Origin: Verrucomicrobiota bacterium
GTDB lineage: Bacteria; Verrucomicrobiota; Verrucomicrobiia; Limisphaerales; UBA11320
Assembly: GCA_016199985.1 (NCBI GenBank)
Contig: JACQFQ010000037.1
Coordinates: forward strand, 186,001-250,000
Direction of reading: 5' to 3'
DNA length: 64,000 nucleotides
The translations under genes and the position numbers were made by a program. How positions within the stretch are numbered: position 1 is the stretch's first letter; every line of letters begins with the position of its first letter. Of this stretch, positions 7,726 to 17,510 are shown in pieces. The notes beneath the pieces were generated by a model. It was given only the letters and a program-made list of their open reading frames with translations. It did no database searches and was not told the origin of the DNA.

Positions 7726-10700
7726 ATGAGTTCACTTCAATCCTGCTCCACCTCTTCTTCATCCCGCGGACGACTCCTCTCTATCATGCTCTCCTCTTTC
7801 CTTTCGCGTCCTCCCGGCCGAAAAACCTCCGCCGGGACGCGCGTCCTTCGCGCGACCGTTCTTTTGATCCTCGTCCTCTCGCCCGCGATCGTCCGCGGCC
7901 AGGGCGTGGTGCTCAACGAGGTGATGTTCCATCCGCCGGGGACGAATGTTCTCGAGCAGTGGTTCGAGCTGCTCAACACCGGCGCCGGCCCCATGGACCT
8001 CTCGGGCTGGAAGACGACGAAGGGCGTCTCGTTCACTTTTCCGACGAACACCCAGATAGCGGCCAACGGTTACCTGGTGGTCGCGGCGGATGGCCCGACT
8101 TTCCACGCGCGGCACCCGGAGGTGGCGAACTACGTCGCCGGGTGGATCGGGACCCTCGGACACAGCTTGGACATCTCGGACGCGAAGGGCCAGCTCGTGA
8201 CGGGCGCCCGCTTCTACTCTGAAGGCGATTGGGCGACGCGAGTGCTGGGGGACAGCGGAGTCGTGGGCGCTTTGGACGCGTACGGGGGCTTGGGGTGGAG
8301 CTGGCTCGCGCCCCAGGACGGACTCGGGGCTTCGCTCGAGCTCATCAATCCGCAGCTCCCGCTGAGCTACGCGCAGAACTGGGGCCCGAACGCCTCCACG
8401 AACAGCACGCCCGGCCAGCCCAACTCCATCCGATCCTCCGACGTCGCTCCCTTCATCAGCGAAGCCCGTCATTTCCCCGCCATCCCCGCGCCCGCCGATC
8501 CCATCGCGATCGTCTGTCGCGTTGTGGATGAGACGTCGGATGGGCTCGTTGTGACTCTGCGCTGGCGACGCGACGGCGACGCGAGCTTCACCTCGACGCC
8601 GATGCAGGACGACGGAGCGCACGGCGACGCCCTCCCGCATGACGGCGTCTACGGCGCGCTCCTTCCTCCTCAAGCCAACGCCACCATCATCGAATACTCC
8701 ATCTCCGCGACCGATGCGCTGGGTCACACGCGAATCTATCCGGCATGGATTGCTCCGGCGGATTCAACGCGGACCGCGAACCTGCTTCTGCAAGTCGACC
8801 AAAGCGTTTACAGCGGAGCGCAGCCGATCTATCGAGTGATCGTGACGGAGGCGGAGCGACGCTACCTGGAAAACCTTGGCAACAACACAAAGCCCGCCAG
8901 CGGCGCGACGACGGACAGCGACGCGAACATGAACGCCACGTGGATCACGCAGGACGCCGTGGTGGATGGCGGCGCGACGACTCAGCTGCGCTACAACATC
9001 GGCGCTCGCAATCGCGGCCACGGCTCGCGCGGGGCGCGTCCGCACAACTTCCACGCCAACATCCCCGAGGATCGCTCCTGGAAAGGCCAAACCGGCATCA
9101 ATCTGAACTCCCAGTACGCGCACTCGCAGGTGCTGGGCAGCGCGGTGTTCCGGCAGTTGGGCATCCCCATGGCCGACGCGCGCGGCGTGCAGCTCCGCCT
9201 CAACGGCACGAACCAGATGACGCTGCCCCTGCCCGACGTCAACTCGCACGGCTCTTACACGGCCAACGAGCAATACAACAACGATTTTGTGAAGCGGTCA
9301 TGGCCGCTTGATCCCGCCGGGAACTCCTACCGCGGGATCCGGGATCAAGCCGCCGGAGTCACCGGCGTCGCGGACTTCACCTGGCACGGCGCGAACATCG
9401 CCCAAGCCGCCTACACCAACGCTTATTACAAACAAAACAATTTCGTTCTGAACGACTGGTCCGACCTGATCCAGCTTCTGGGCGTCCTGAATGTCGTCTC
9501 CGGCTACGCTGACGCCGGGTCCTACGTCGCCGAAATGGAGAAGGTCGTCGACGTTGAGGAGTGGATGCGCTTCATGGCCATTTGCGCTTTGTTGGACAAC
9601 GACGAAACCAGCCCGTCGAACGGGATTGGAGACGACTACGCCCTTTACCGGGGCGTGAACGACCCGCGGTTTCTCCTCCTGCCCTACGATCTCGACACCC
9701 TGATGGGCCGCGGAGTGACGCCCATTCCGCCCGCGGACCACGGCCTTTTCCGCATGACTCAGCTGGCGGTCATGGACCGGTTCATGAAGCATCCGCGCTT
9801 TGCGCCGCGGTATTACTACTGGCTCAAACGGTACTCGGAGGGCTTCTTCCATCCCGCCGAAATGAACGCGCTCTTGGATCGCCTGTTCGTCGGATGGGTG
9901 GACCCCGCGGCCATCTCGAACATGAAAGCCTTCAACAGCGCCCGGGTGAGCTACGTGCTCTCGCGCATCCCGGCGCGACTCACCGCGCAGTCTTCGGCGC
10001 CCGTCGTGAACGGCTATCCTCAAGCCACCGCCTCCACCATCGCGCTCACAGGCGACGCCGACGCGATCGCAACAAGCGCCGTGAAGGTGAACGGCGTCGC
10101 GGCGCAGTACTCGGCCTGGGAAGGCCGATGGACGAACAGCGTCGTCAACCTCCACTCAGGCGTGAACCACGTCCTTGTCCAGGCCTTTGACGATGGAGGC
10201 GTCGAGATCGGAAGCACGAACATCGACGTTTGGTATGACGTCGCGCCGAAAGTCAGTGTGAGCGGCACGATGGCCGCAAACCAGACCTGGACGGCCGCGG
10301 CGGGTCCCTACACGGTCGCGGGGAATCTCACGATCCCCAACGGCGTCACCCTGACGATCCAGCCGGGCGCGGTGGTCTACATCGCCTCCGGGGCGACCGT
10401 GCAGGTCAACGGAACCGGCCGGATCCTCGCAGAGGGCAAGGAAGCCCAGCGCATTCATATCGGGCGCAACCCCGCGGTGGCCGGGAACTGGGGCAGCCTG
10501 GACTTCATCAACTGCTCGGCGGAAAGCCGGCTGGCCTATGTCGACTTCGATTCCTGCGGCGGCACAACCATCGGCGGCCACAACGCGCAGATCCACGCGA
10601 ACAAAAGCATCGTGTTCGTCGACCACTGCTCCTGGCCCCCGACGCCCGTGGTGGAATACATCTCCTTCGATGCCTCCTCCTTCATCGTGCAAGGCTGCTA

Positions 10701-13700
10701 CTTCCCGACCTACCCTCCGCCCACAGGCCCCGAAAGCCTCCACGGCATCAATGGAATCCCCGCGGGCGGATACGGGATTTTTCGCGACAACTATTTCGGC
10801 CACACTTGGGGCTTCAACGACACCATCGATTTCACCGGAGGCAATCGCCCCGGCCCGATCCTCCAGATCCTCAACAATGTGTTCGACGGGGCGAGCGACG
10901 ATTGCCTCGATCTCGACAGCACCGACGCGTGGATTGAAGGCAATGTCTTCATGCATGTTCACCGGGATCCAACCCGCGGCGACAACGCGTTGGACACCGG
11001 CAGCGCGATCTCCGGGGGCGTGGACTTCGTTGGCCAGAACTCCGACTGGACGATCATCAACAATCTTTTCTACGACGTGGATCACGTCTTCCTGAACAAG
11101 GGCAACAGCACGACAACCGGCAACGGCGGCGGACGCGTCGCGTTTCTCTACAACACGGTGATTCATGTCGCGAAGGAATCCTCGGGCAGCACCGCCGCCG
11201 AAATCGCGGTGTTCAACTGGACGGACGATGACATCGCCTTGCCTGACGCCTCCATCGGCTCCGGGATGTACGCCGCTTACAACATCCTCTACGATTATCC
11301 CGCGCTGCAACGCTTCTATGATCCCGCGCGTCACACCGTGATTCTCGATCACAATATCCTCGCCTCCCCCTGGGCGGGCTCAGGGGTGGGGAACATCGTG
11401 GGCGACCCGCGGTTGGATCTCTCCGTTCTCTCGGGCACTCCCGTCGCGCAGGTGACCGCCGATCAATTGCGTCGCGCGGCCGGCCTGCTGCCCGGCTCGC
11501 CGGCCATCGGAGCCGGATGGGGAGGGCGCAACGCGGGTGGCCTCGCCCCCTTTGGCGTCCACATCCAAGGCGAGCCCATCGGCGTCACGCCCCTGAACAG
11601 CGCGACTCTGTCGTTCGGTCCCGCGGGAACGTTCACATGGGGCGCAACCGCCGCGCAGAAGTGGGGATGGACCGCGTTCAAGTGGAGGCTCGACAGCGGG
11701 CCTTGGAGCGCCGAGATCCCGGTGAACAATCCTCCGCCCTTCTCCACGCCGGCCACGATCTCGCTCACAGCCCTCGCGGCGGGCGATCACACCGTCAGCG
11801 TGATCGGAAAGAACGACGCGGGAACATACCAGGACGACGCCTTTCTCTATTCGCCCGGCTCCGGCATCGGCCCTCGCACCAACTACTCCCGCACCTGGAC
11901 CGTCGACCCCAGCCACTCCCGCCTCCTGATCAACGAAGTGCTCGCGAAGAACACAGTCACCCTCACCAATGGATCCGCGCGCCCGGACCTGCTCGAATTG
12001 TATAACGACGGCCTAGTGGCGATCGATCTCTCGGGGATGGGGCTCACCGACACGACGAACAATCCGTACCGGTTCGCGTTCCCATCGGGCAGCGTGTTGG
12101 CGGGAGGCGCTTACTGGATTCTTTACGCGGACTCGGCGACAGGCGGGCCGTTCCTCCACACGGGATTCGGCCTCAAGCAGGAGGGCGGAGGGCTCTTCCT
12201 CTATGACAAGCCCGCTCGCGGGGGAGGCTTGGTCGACAGCGTGGAATTTGGGTTCCAGCTGCCCGACCAATCGCTCGGGAGAATGCCCGACGGCCAATGG
12301 AGGCTTTGCGTTCCCACCTTCGGGGCCGCGAACAAGGAGCAGCCCACGGGCGATGTCCGACGCTTGCGGATCAACGAATGGCTCGCGGACGCGCAGTTCG
12401 CGGCGAAGAACGACTTTGTCGAGCTTTTCAACACGGACACCCTGCCCATCGACATGGGAGGGCTGTTTCTCTCCGACTCCGCGGGCTCCCCCGGACGTCA
12501 TCGGATCGCGTCCCGCAGCTTCATCGCGGCCAGGGGCTTCATGTCCTTCATCGCCGACAGCGATCCCCTGCAGGGCGCGGATCACCTGAGCTTCAAGATC
12601 TCGCCCGACGTGGGACTGATTCTTCTTTCGGACGCGGAACTGGAAACCCTCGACTCGGTGAACTATGGACCGCAGCGCACGGATGTCAGCGAGGGCCGCT
12701 CGCCCGACGGCTCTGCCCTGTTCACCGCGTTCCCTCAACCGACGCCCGGCGGCGGCAACCCGGGCACACAGGCGGGCAACTGCGTGATCGCGACCGAAAC
12801 GATCCCGCTGCTGGCCATGGGCGCGTCCTGGCGATACAACCAGACGGCGGACCTCGACGGCGTGAACTGGACCCTGCCCGGCTACAACGACAGCGCCTGG
12901 CCCGAAGGGCCCGCGCTGCTCGCGGTCGAGGATTGCAACTGTCTGCCCGCGCCCGGCATCAACACCAAGCTCACCCTCGGCCGCAACACCTACTACTTCC
13001 GCGCGCGGTTCGTGGTGAACAGCAACCTCGCGGGCTTCAACCTGAACCTCACCACGGTGCTGGACGATGGCGCCATCGTCCACCTGAACGGGACCAAGAT
13101 CCTGACCAATGGAATGGGAACCGCGGCGCCCGTGTACGCCACCCTGTCATCGAGAAATGTGGGCAACGCGGGCGCTGAGTTCTTCTCGCTCTCGGCGGCG
13201 GGGCTCGCGCAAGGCACCAACACCCTGGCGGTCGAGGTTCACCAAAGCGGACCGTCCAGCACGGACATCACGTGGGGAATGTCGCTGGAGGCCACGCGCA
13301 GCTTCACCAATTGCGGACCGTCGACCACCATCCCGATCGCCCTCAACGAGGTCCTCGCCCGAAACCGTTCGATGACGAACTACAACGGCGCCACGGCGGA
13401 CGCCATCGAGCTCCTCAACACCGGATCGACTTCCATCAACCTCGATCAAATGAGCCTGACGGACGACCCTGGATTCCCTCGCAAATGGGTCGCGCCGGCG
13501 GCCTCCATCGCCGCGGGACAGCATCTGGTGATCTACTGCGATCCCACCCATGCGCCCGCCGACCGCAACACCGGCTTCGGATTGAAGGACCATGGCGGCG
13601 CGGTGTATCTCTTCAACACGCCCGCATCGGGAGGATCCCTCATCGACGCGGTTCGCTACGGGCTCCAGGTCTCCGATCACTCCCTCGCGCGCGTCCCGGA

Positions 13701-15600
13701 CGGCGCGGGGAACTGGACTCTTGGGATCCCCACGCTCGGCGCGGCGAACGTCGCGTCCGGCCTGGCCAGCGCGAGCGTCCTCAAGGTGAACGAGTGGATG
13801 GCGGACCGCGCCTCGGGGCCGGACTGGTTCGAGCTCTATAACCCGGCGGCCCAGCCCGTGGCTCTCGGCGCGCTTTACCTCACGGACAACCTCACGGACA
13901 AAACGCAGTCGCCCATCAGCCCCCTCTCGTTCGTGGGCGTCGCGGGAGACGGCTATGTCGTCTTCACGGCCGACGGCAACGCCAACGCCGGGCCCGACCA
14001 CGTCAACTTCTCGCTCAAGAAGTCGGGCGAAGCGATTGGGATTTTTTCGGGAACAGGGACGTTGATCGACGGGGTCACGTTTGGCGCGCAGACGACTGGC
14101 GTCTCGCAAGGTCGCTTCCCGGATGGCAACGCGATCATTGTCGGCTTCCCCTCCTCCCCCTCTCCGGGCGAGAGCAACTACCAGCCCCTGCCTCAGCCGG
14201 TCATCAACGAGACGCTGACGCACACCGATCCGCCGCTGGAGGACGCCGTCGAGTTCCTGAACTCTGGACCAGCGCCGGTAAGCATTGGCGGCTGGTATCT
14301 CAGCAACTCGCGGGAAGTCCTGAAGAAATATCGAATCCCGGACGGCGTCTCCGTGCCGGCTGGAGGGTTCGCCGTTTTCTACGAGAACCAATTTGGAACG
14401 GGCGACAACGCGTTCACGTTTAACTCCGCGCATGGAGACTCGGTGGTTCTTTCCCAAGCCGATGCCCTGGGCAACCTCAGCGGGTACCGCGTGGAGGTCT
14501 CGTTCGGCGCGGCGGAAAACGGCGTGAGCTTTGGACGTTTCCCGACCAGCGTTGGCTTCGACTTCGCGGCGCTCAGCGCCCGAACCTTCGGCGTCGATCA
14601 CCCCTCCAGCATTCAGGAGTTCATCACTGGCGCCGGCCTTCCGAACAGCGGCCCGAAGGTGGGGCCTGTCGTTGTGAGCGAGATTCACTTCCGTCCGACG
14701 CGAAACGGCGTCGACTACCCGGACGACCAGTTCATCGAGCTTGAGAATCTTGAGATCGCTCCAACGCCGCTGTTCGATCCAGCCGCCTCGACAAACACAT
14801 GGAGTCTCCGAAACGCCGTGGACTTCGAGTTCCCGACGAATGTCGTCCTCCCGGCGAAGGGCCGGCTGATCGTCGTAGGATTTGACCCGGCGCAATCGGC
14901 GACGCTCGCCAGCTTTCGAGCGCGATTCAAGGTCCCTCCCGACACGAGGGTGCTCGGACCCTGGAGCGGCGCGCTGGCCTCCGATACCGACAGCGTCGAG
15001 CTGGTCAAGCCCGACCCCATCCAGCAGGCGCCGCATCCCGACGCCGGATTCGTCCCGCAGGTTCTCGTGGATCGCGTTGTCTACTCCTCGGCGGCGCCCT
15101 GGCCCATCGCCGCCGCCACGGGCAGCAACTCTTTGCAACGCCTGAACTCCGCGAGCTATGGAAGTGATCCGGCGAATTGGAAGGCCGCCTCGCCGACGCC
15201 GGGAACCAGCGGAGACGCAACGTTCATCGACACGGATGGCGACGGCTTGCCCGACGCCTGGGAGACCTCCTATTTCGGCGATCTCTCCCAAAGCGCCGAC
15301 GATGACTACGACCATGACGGGATGACCAATCTCCAGGAGTTCCTTGCGGGGACCGACCCGAAAGCGCCCGAAAGCCGCCTAAAGCTCGATGGCGTGACGA
15401 TAGATCTTGCCGGCTACCACATCAGTTTCGTCGCAGTGGCGGGAAGAAGTTACTCCATTGTCTACAGCGACGCTCTGAATCAGCAGGATTGGAAGAATCT
15501 GGCCGATATTCCGGCAGAACAGACCACGCGTGTCGTCCAAATTGCCGATCCCAACCCGGCCACCACCGCGCGCTTCTACCGCCTGGTACTTCGCCCTTAA
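7726..15600 (+). CDS. giant secreted LTD/CotH/beta-helix protein 1
   Basis: About 2,624 residues. TTG 7714, ATG 7726 and ATG 7786 are possible starts; ATG 7786 places the hydrophobic segment TVLLILVLSPAIVRG most like a signal peptide, and none has a clear Shine-Dalgarno. Domains in order (numbering from 7726): lamin-tail domain (LTD) ~61-175; CotH kinase-like ~364-745 with LLLPYDLDTLMG; right-handed parallel beta-helix ~850-1270; LTDs at ~1400, ~1545, ~1871, ~2019, ~2159 and ~2316; a galactose-binding-like insert ~1685-1862; a calcium-binding TSP3/EF-hand-like repeat ~2501-2549 (DTDGDGLPDAWE, DYDHDGMTNLQEF); and a terminal module ending FYRLVLRP. CotH proteins phosphorylate spore-coat proteins in Bacillus; here the role is unknown. 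A cell-surface or extracellular adhesive function is my inference. It follows the phosphoesterase by 26 bp and may be co-transcribed with it. Confidence 0.85.
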   Translation: MSSLQSCSTSSSSRGRLLSIMLSSFLSRPPGRKTSAGTRVLRATVLLILVLSPAIVRGQGVVLNEVMFHPPGTNVLEQWFELLNTGAGPMDLSGWKTTKGVSFTFPTNTQIAANGYLVVAADGPTFHARHPEVANYVAGWIGTLGHSLDISDAKGQLVTGARFYSEGDWATRVLGDSGVVGALDAYGGLGWSWLAPQDGLGASLELINPQLPLSYAQNWGPNASTNSTPGQPNSIRSSDVAPFISEARHFPAIPAPADPIAIVCRVVDETSDGLVVTLRWRRDGDASFTSTPMQDDGAHGDALPHDGVYGALLPPQANATIIEYSISATDALGHTRIYPAWIAPADSTRTANLLLQVDQSVYSGAQPIYRVIVTEAERRYLENLGNNTKPASGATTDSDANMNATWITQDAVVDGGATTQLRYNIGARNRGHGSRGARPHNFHANIPEDRSWKGQTGINLNSQYAHSQVLGSAVFRQLGIPMADARGVQLRLNGTNQMTLPLPDVNSHGSYTANEQYNNDFVKRSWPLDPAGNSYRGIRDQAAGVTGVADFTWHGANIAQAAYTNAYYKQNNFVLNDWSDLIQLLGVLNVVSGYADAGSYVAEMEKVVDVEEWMRFMAICALLDNDETSPSNGIGDDYALYRGVNDPRFLLLPYDLDTLMGRGVTPIPPADHGLFRMTQLAVMDRFMKHPRFAPRYYYWLKRYSEGFFHPAEMNALLDRLFVGWVDPAAISNMKAFNSARVSYVLSRIPARLTAQSSAPVVNGYPQATASTIALTGDADAIATSAVKVNGVAAQYSAWEGRWTNSVVNLHSGVNHVLVQAFDDGGVEIGSTNIDVWYDVAPKVSVSGTMAANQTWTAAAGPYTVAGNLTIPNGVTLTIQPGAVVYIASGATVQVNGTGRILAEGKEAQRIHIGRNPAVAGNWGSLDFINCSAESRLAYVDFDSCGGTTIGGHNAQIHANKSIVFVDHCSWPPTPVVEYISFDASSFIVQGCYFPTYPPPTGPESLHGINGIPAGGYGIFRDNYFGHTWGFNDTIDFTGGNRPGPILQILNNVFDGASDDCLDLDSTDAWIEGNVFMHVHRDPTRGDNALDTGSAISGGVDFVGQNSDWTIINNLFYDVDHVFLNKGNSTTTGNGGGRVAFLYNTVIHVAKESSGSTAAEIAVFNWTDDDIALPDASIGSGMYAAYNILYDYPALQRFYDPARHTVILDHNILASPWAGSGVGNIVGDPRLDLSVLSGTPVAQVTADQLRRAAGLLPGSPAIGAGWGGRNAGGLAPFGVHIQGEPIGVTPLNSATLSFGPAGTFTWGATAAQKWGWTAFKWRLDSGPWSAEIPVNNPPPFSTPATISLTALAAGDHTVSVIGKNDAGTYQDDAFLYSPGSGIGPRTNYSRTWTVDPSHSRLLINEVLAKNTVTLTNGSARPDLLELYNDGLVAIDLSGMGLTDTTNNPYRFAFPSGSVLAGGAYWILYADSATGGPFLHTGFGLKQEGGGLFLYDKPARGGGLVDSVEFGFQLPDQSLGRMPDGQWRLCVPTFGAANKEQPTGDVRRLRINEWLADAQFAAKNDFVELFNTDTLPIDMGGLFLSDSAGSPGRHRIASRSFIAARGFMSFIADSDPLQGADHLSFKISPDVGLILLSDAELETLDSVNYGPQRTDVSEGRSPDGSALFTAFPQPTPGGGNPGTQAGNCVIATETIPLLAMGASWRYNQTADLDGVNWTLPGYNDSAWPEGPALLAVEDCNCLPAPGINTKLTLGRNTYYFRARFVVNSNLAGFNLNLTTVLDDGAIVHLNGTKILTNGMGTAAPVYATLSSRNVGNAGAEFFSLSAAGLAQGTNTLAVEVHQSGPSSTDITWGMSLEATRSFTNCGPSTTIPIALNEVLARNRSMTNYNGATADAIELLNTGSTSINLDQMSLTDDPGFPRKWVAPAASIAAGQHLVIYCDPTHAPADRNTGFGLKDHGGAVYLFNTPASGGSLIDAVRYGLQVSDHSLARVPDGAGNWTLGIPTLGAANVASGLASASVLKVNEWMADRASGPDWFELYNPAAQPVALGALYLTDNLTDKTQSPISPLSFVGVAGDGYVVFTADGNANAGPDHVNFSLKKSGEAIGIFSGTGTLIDGVTFGAQTTGVSQGRFPDGNAIIVGFPSSPSPGESNYQPLPQPVINETLTHTDPPLEDAVEFLNSGPAPVSIGGWYLSNSREVLKKYRIPDGVSVPAGGFAVFYENQFGTGDNAFTFNSAHGDSVVLSQADALGNLSGYRVEVSFGAAENGVSFGRFPTSVGFDFAALSARTFGVDHPSSIQEFITGAGLPNSGPKVGPVVVSEIHFRPTRNGVDYPDDQFIELENLEIAPTPLFDPAASTNTWSLRNAVDFEFPTNVVLPAKGRLIVVGFDPAQSATLASFRARFKVPPDTRVLGPWSGALASDTDSVELVKPDPIQQAPHPDAGFVPQVLVDRVVYSSAAPWPIAAATGSNSLQRLNSASYGSDPANWKAASPTPGTSGDATFIDTDGDGLPDAWETSYFGDLSQSADDDYDHDGMTNLQEFLAGTDPKAPESRLKLDGVTIDLAGYHISFVAVAGRSYSIVYSDALNQQDWKNLADIPAEQTTRVVQIADPNPATTARFYRLVLRP

Positions 15601-15906
15601 CGCAGGCGCATTCGGCGAAGACGCGGCGACAGGCGGCAATTAGTTCCGCTCGCGGGCTTGTCGCAAAACGCTCACGGGGCAGGCTTGTCTGATAACTCAG
15701 TGAGCAGCCTCGAGCGTAGCCAACCTCAAATAAAACCCCGTTTTTGCAGGGTTTTTCCCTCCTTTTATCCTGGCACGATTGGCGCTTTTCCCGTCGTGCT
15801 GTCGAAAAGCGCGGCAGGCCAGCCCTCTGGTGGCCATCTGAAAGGCTATTGCGCTGTGTACGATGATTCACACATTCCTTCGAGTCAGTCTCCCGACGCT
15901 CCTCAC
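15601..15906. other. 306-bp intergenic region with one terminator
   Basis: No convincing gene lies here. The receiver frame is open back to 15658, but the upstream extension is unlike a receiver domain. The only clear structure is the hairpin described separately. No tRNA or riboswitch-like fold was recognised. Confidence 0.5.
15732..15756 (+). terminator. intrinsic terminator after giant protein 1
   Basis: AAAACCC (15732-15738) pairs with GGGTTTT (15749-15755), and the second arm runs into TTTTT. The A-rich left arm means it could also act on the opposite strand. It lies 131 bp downstream of the giant gene's stop and isolates it from the receiver gene. Confidence 0.7.
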
Positions 15907-16266
15907 ATGAGCGTGCTCCTGGTTGAGGACGATCCCCTGCTGCGTGTGATGAACCACGACTTGCTGGAGGACGCGGGCTTCGAGGTCGATTCGGCCGAGG
16001 ACGGCGAGCTCGGATGGCAGGCGCTCCGGAAAAAGCACTACGATCTCCTCGTCACCGACTACGATTTGCCCCTGCTGAACGGCCTGCAGCTGATTGGGCG
16101 GATCCGCTCCCAGGGCCTTCAGCTCCCGGTGATCCTAGCGTCAGGGTCCATGGAGCTTGGAGTGGTCGCCGACTATCCAGAGCTTCGCCTATCGGCCATT
16201 CTCAAGAAGCCCGTCACGATCGACGATCTCGTCGGGACGGCGCGCAGCGCCGTGCTGGTGGCCTGA
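15907..16266 (+). CDS. stand-alone response regulator receiver (CheY-like)
   Basis: A 119-residue single receiver domain. The acidic pocket is E7-D8-D9, the phosphoacceptor is D51 in LLVTDYDLPLLNG, the switch Ser is S79, and the conserved Lys is K101 in LKKP. ATG 15907 is chosen because it sits immediately before the first beta strand (SVLLVEDD); the frame is open to 15658, but the extra residues have no domain. There is no output domain, so it probably acts by protein contact, as CheY or Spo0F do. No partner kinase is adjacent; the nearest sensor-kinase-like gene is the hybrid at 28.8-30.9 kb. It converges with the NagX-like gene 14 bp away. Confidence 0.88.
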   Translation: MSVLLVEDDPLLRVMNHDLLEDAGFEVDSAEDGELGWQALRKKHYDLLVTDYDLPLLNGLQLIGRIRSQGLQLPVILASGSMELGVVADYPELRLSAILKKPVTIDDLVGTARSAVLVA

Positions 16267-16279
16267 GACCGCCCGCTCC

Positions 16280-17482
16280 TCAGAGCTTCAGATAGATCTT
16301 CCGACGGTGCATCCAGAAAAGGATGATCCACAGGACGAGAAGCATCCAAGCCCCTCGGATCATCGGCTCATAGGCTGCCCCCAGGAAGTTGAAGACGGAG
16401 CGGGGCAAATGGGTATCGAGCGCCCTTCTTATGAAGCCGCCGAAAAGATGATCCATGCAGTAGGCGGCAATGGAGTTCATCCCGATCACTCGCAGCGGAT
16501 ACGACCAGGACTTGCGGCCCGCGACGTCGATGATGGCGTAAAACCCGGCCAGCAGCAGGAAACACCATCCGCCGCTGAACAAAGTCCAGGACGGCGTCCA
16601 GATTCTCTTTACCACGGGACAAATGCCGGCCCAGCCCAAAATGGAACCGACCGCCAGGCCGGTCGCGCCGGCGATCGCCAGCCGTTGGATGATCTCCTTC
16701 GGGCTGCGCTGCATCCTTATCCAGCGTCCGGCGATCAGGCCGAGCACCATCGTGCCGAGCGTCGGAATGAAGCTGAGCGTCGAATACCCTCCTCCGTTCG
16801 CCACGAAAGGCTTCTCGCGGGGAAGGAGGTTGAGAAACCACTGGTCGAAGGCCCAAGCGGCGTTCGTGTTTTTATTCCAATGCGCGGCGAACCCCGTGGC
16901 GTTGTGACTCCAATCCTTCGCGACTCCCGCCTGCGCCCAGTTGAACTCGGGGCCGGGAACGGGATACAGGGCGAACAGCAGCCAATACCCGACGAGGATG
17001 ACCGCCAACGAGATCCATTGAACGCGGGGCGACCTGGCGCCGATGAGGAACAGGAATGGGTAGCCCAGTCCGATCTGCGAAAGCGTGTCCTCGAAAGTGA
17101 AGTTGGTTTGAGCGCTGCCGGTTGATCTCAAAAAGACGCCCAGGAAGATCAACGCGAGCGATCGCCAGACCGCATGGCCCAGCAGCTGGCCCCAACCCTG
17201 TCCCTGGGCCTTGCGACTGGCCACGGAGAACGCCATCGCCGTGCCGACCAGGAAGGAGAAGGAGGGCTGAATCAGATCGTGCAACACGCAGCCCACCCAC
17301 TCGACATGGCTCTGCTGATCCGCGAGAAAGCTCCAAAAGCCGTTCCCGGGAAGCCGATCCGAGACGCGATGAAACGAGAGCGCCTCGGCCATCATCAGGA
17401 ACATCACGAATCCCCGGTACGCGTCGATGGACGCCAGCCTTTTGCTGGGGGCGGGCAGCGGATGAAGTTCGGTGGCGCTCAT
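16280..17482 (-). CDS. NagX/HGSNAT-like membrane acyltransferase (DUF5009 type)
   Basis: A 400-residue polytopic inner-membrane protein resembling the NagX/DUF5009 family, bacterial relatives of the lysosomal heparan-alpha-glucosaminide N-acetyltransferase that moves acetyl groups across membranes onto glucosamine ends. Landmarks are RLASIDAYRGFVMFLMMAEAL at the first helix (the DAYRG segment is family-typical), HDLIQPSFSFLVGTAM, about ten hydrophobic helices, FIPTLGTMVLGLIAGRWI, and RVIGMNSIAAYCMDHL near the end. It is the last gene of a leftward operon, 28 bp after the ThuA-cytochrome megaprotein. That context suggests a part in sugar-derivative handling, possibly amino sugars; this is inference. 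Confidence 0.85.
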   Translation of the reverse strand: MSATELHPLPAPSKRLASIDAYRGFVMFLMMAEALSFHRVSDRLPGNGFWSFLADQQSHVEWVGCVLHDLIQPSFSFLVGTAMAFSVASRKAQGQGWGQLLGHAVWRSLALIFLGVFLRSTGSAQTNFTFEDTLSQIGLGYPFLFLIGARSPRVQWISLAVILVGYWLLFALYPVPGPEFNWAQAGVAKDWSHNATGFAAHWNKNTNAAWAFDQWFLNLLPREKPFVANGGGYSTLSFIPTLGTMVLGLIAGRWIRMQRSPKEIIQRLAIAGATGLAVGSILGWAGICPVVKRIWTPSWTLFSGGWCFLLLAGFYAIIDVAGRKSWSYPLRVIGMNSIAAYCMDHLFGGFIRRALDTHLPRSVFNFLGAAYEPMIRGAWMLLVLWIILFWMHRRKIYLKL

Positions 17483-17510
17483 GGTGCGGTCGCGCGAACG
17501 GCCTGTCGTT

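Noticed and set aside
13147..15315. 722-residue minus-strand ORF
   Set aside because: Antisense to the LTD repeats of giant protein 1; composition is typical of a shadow frame.
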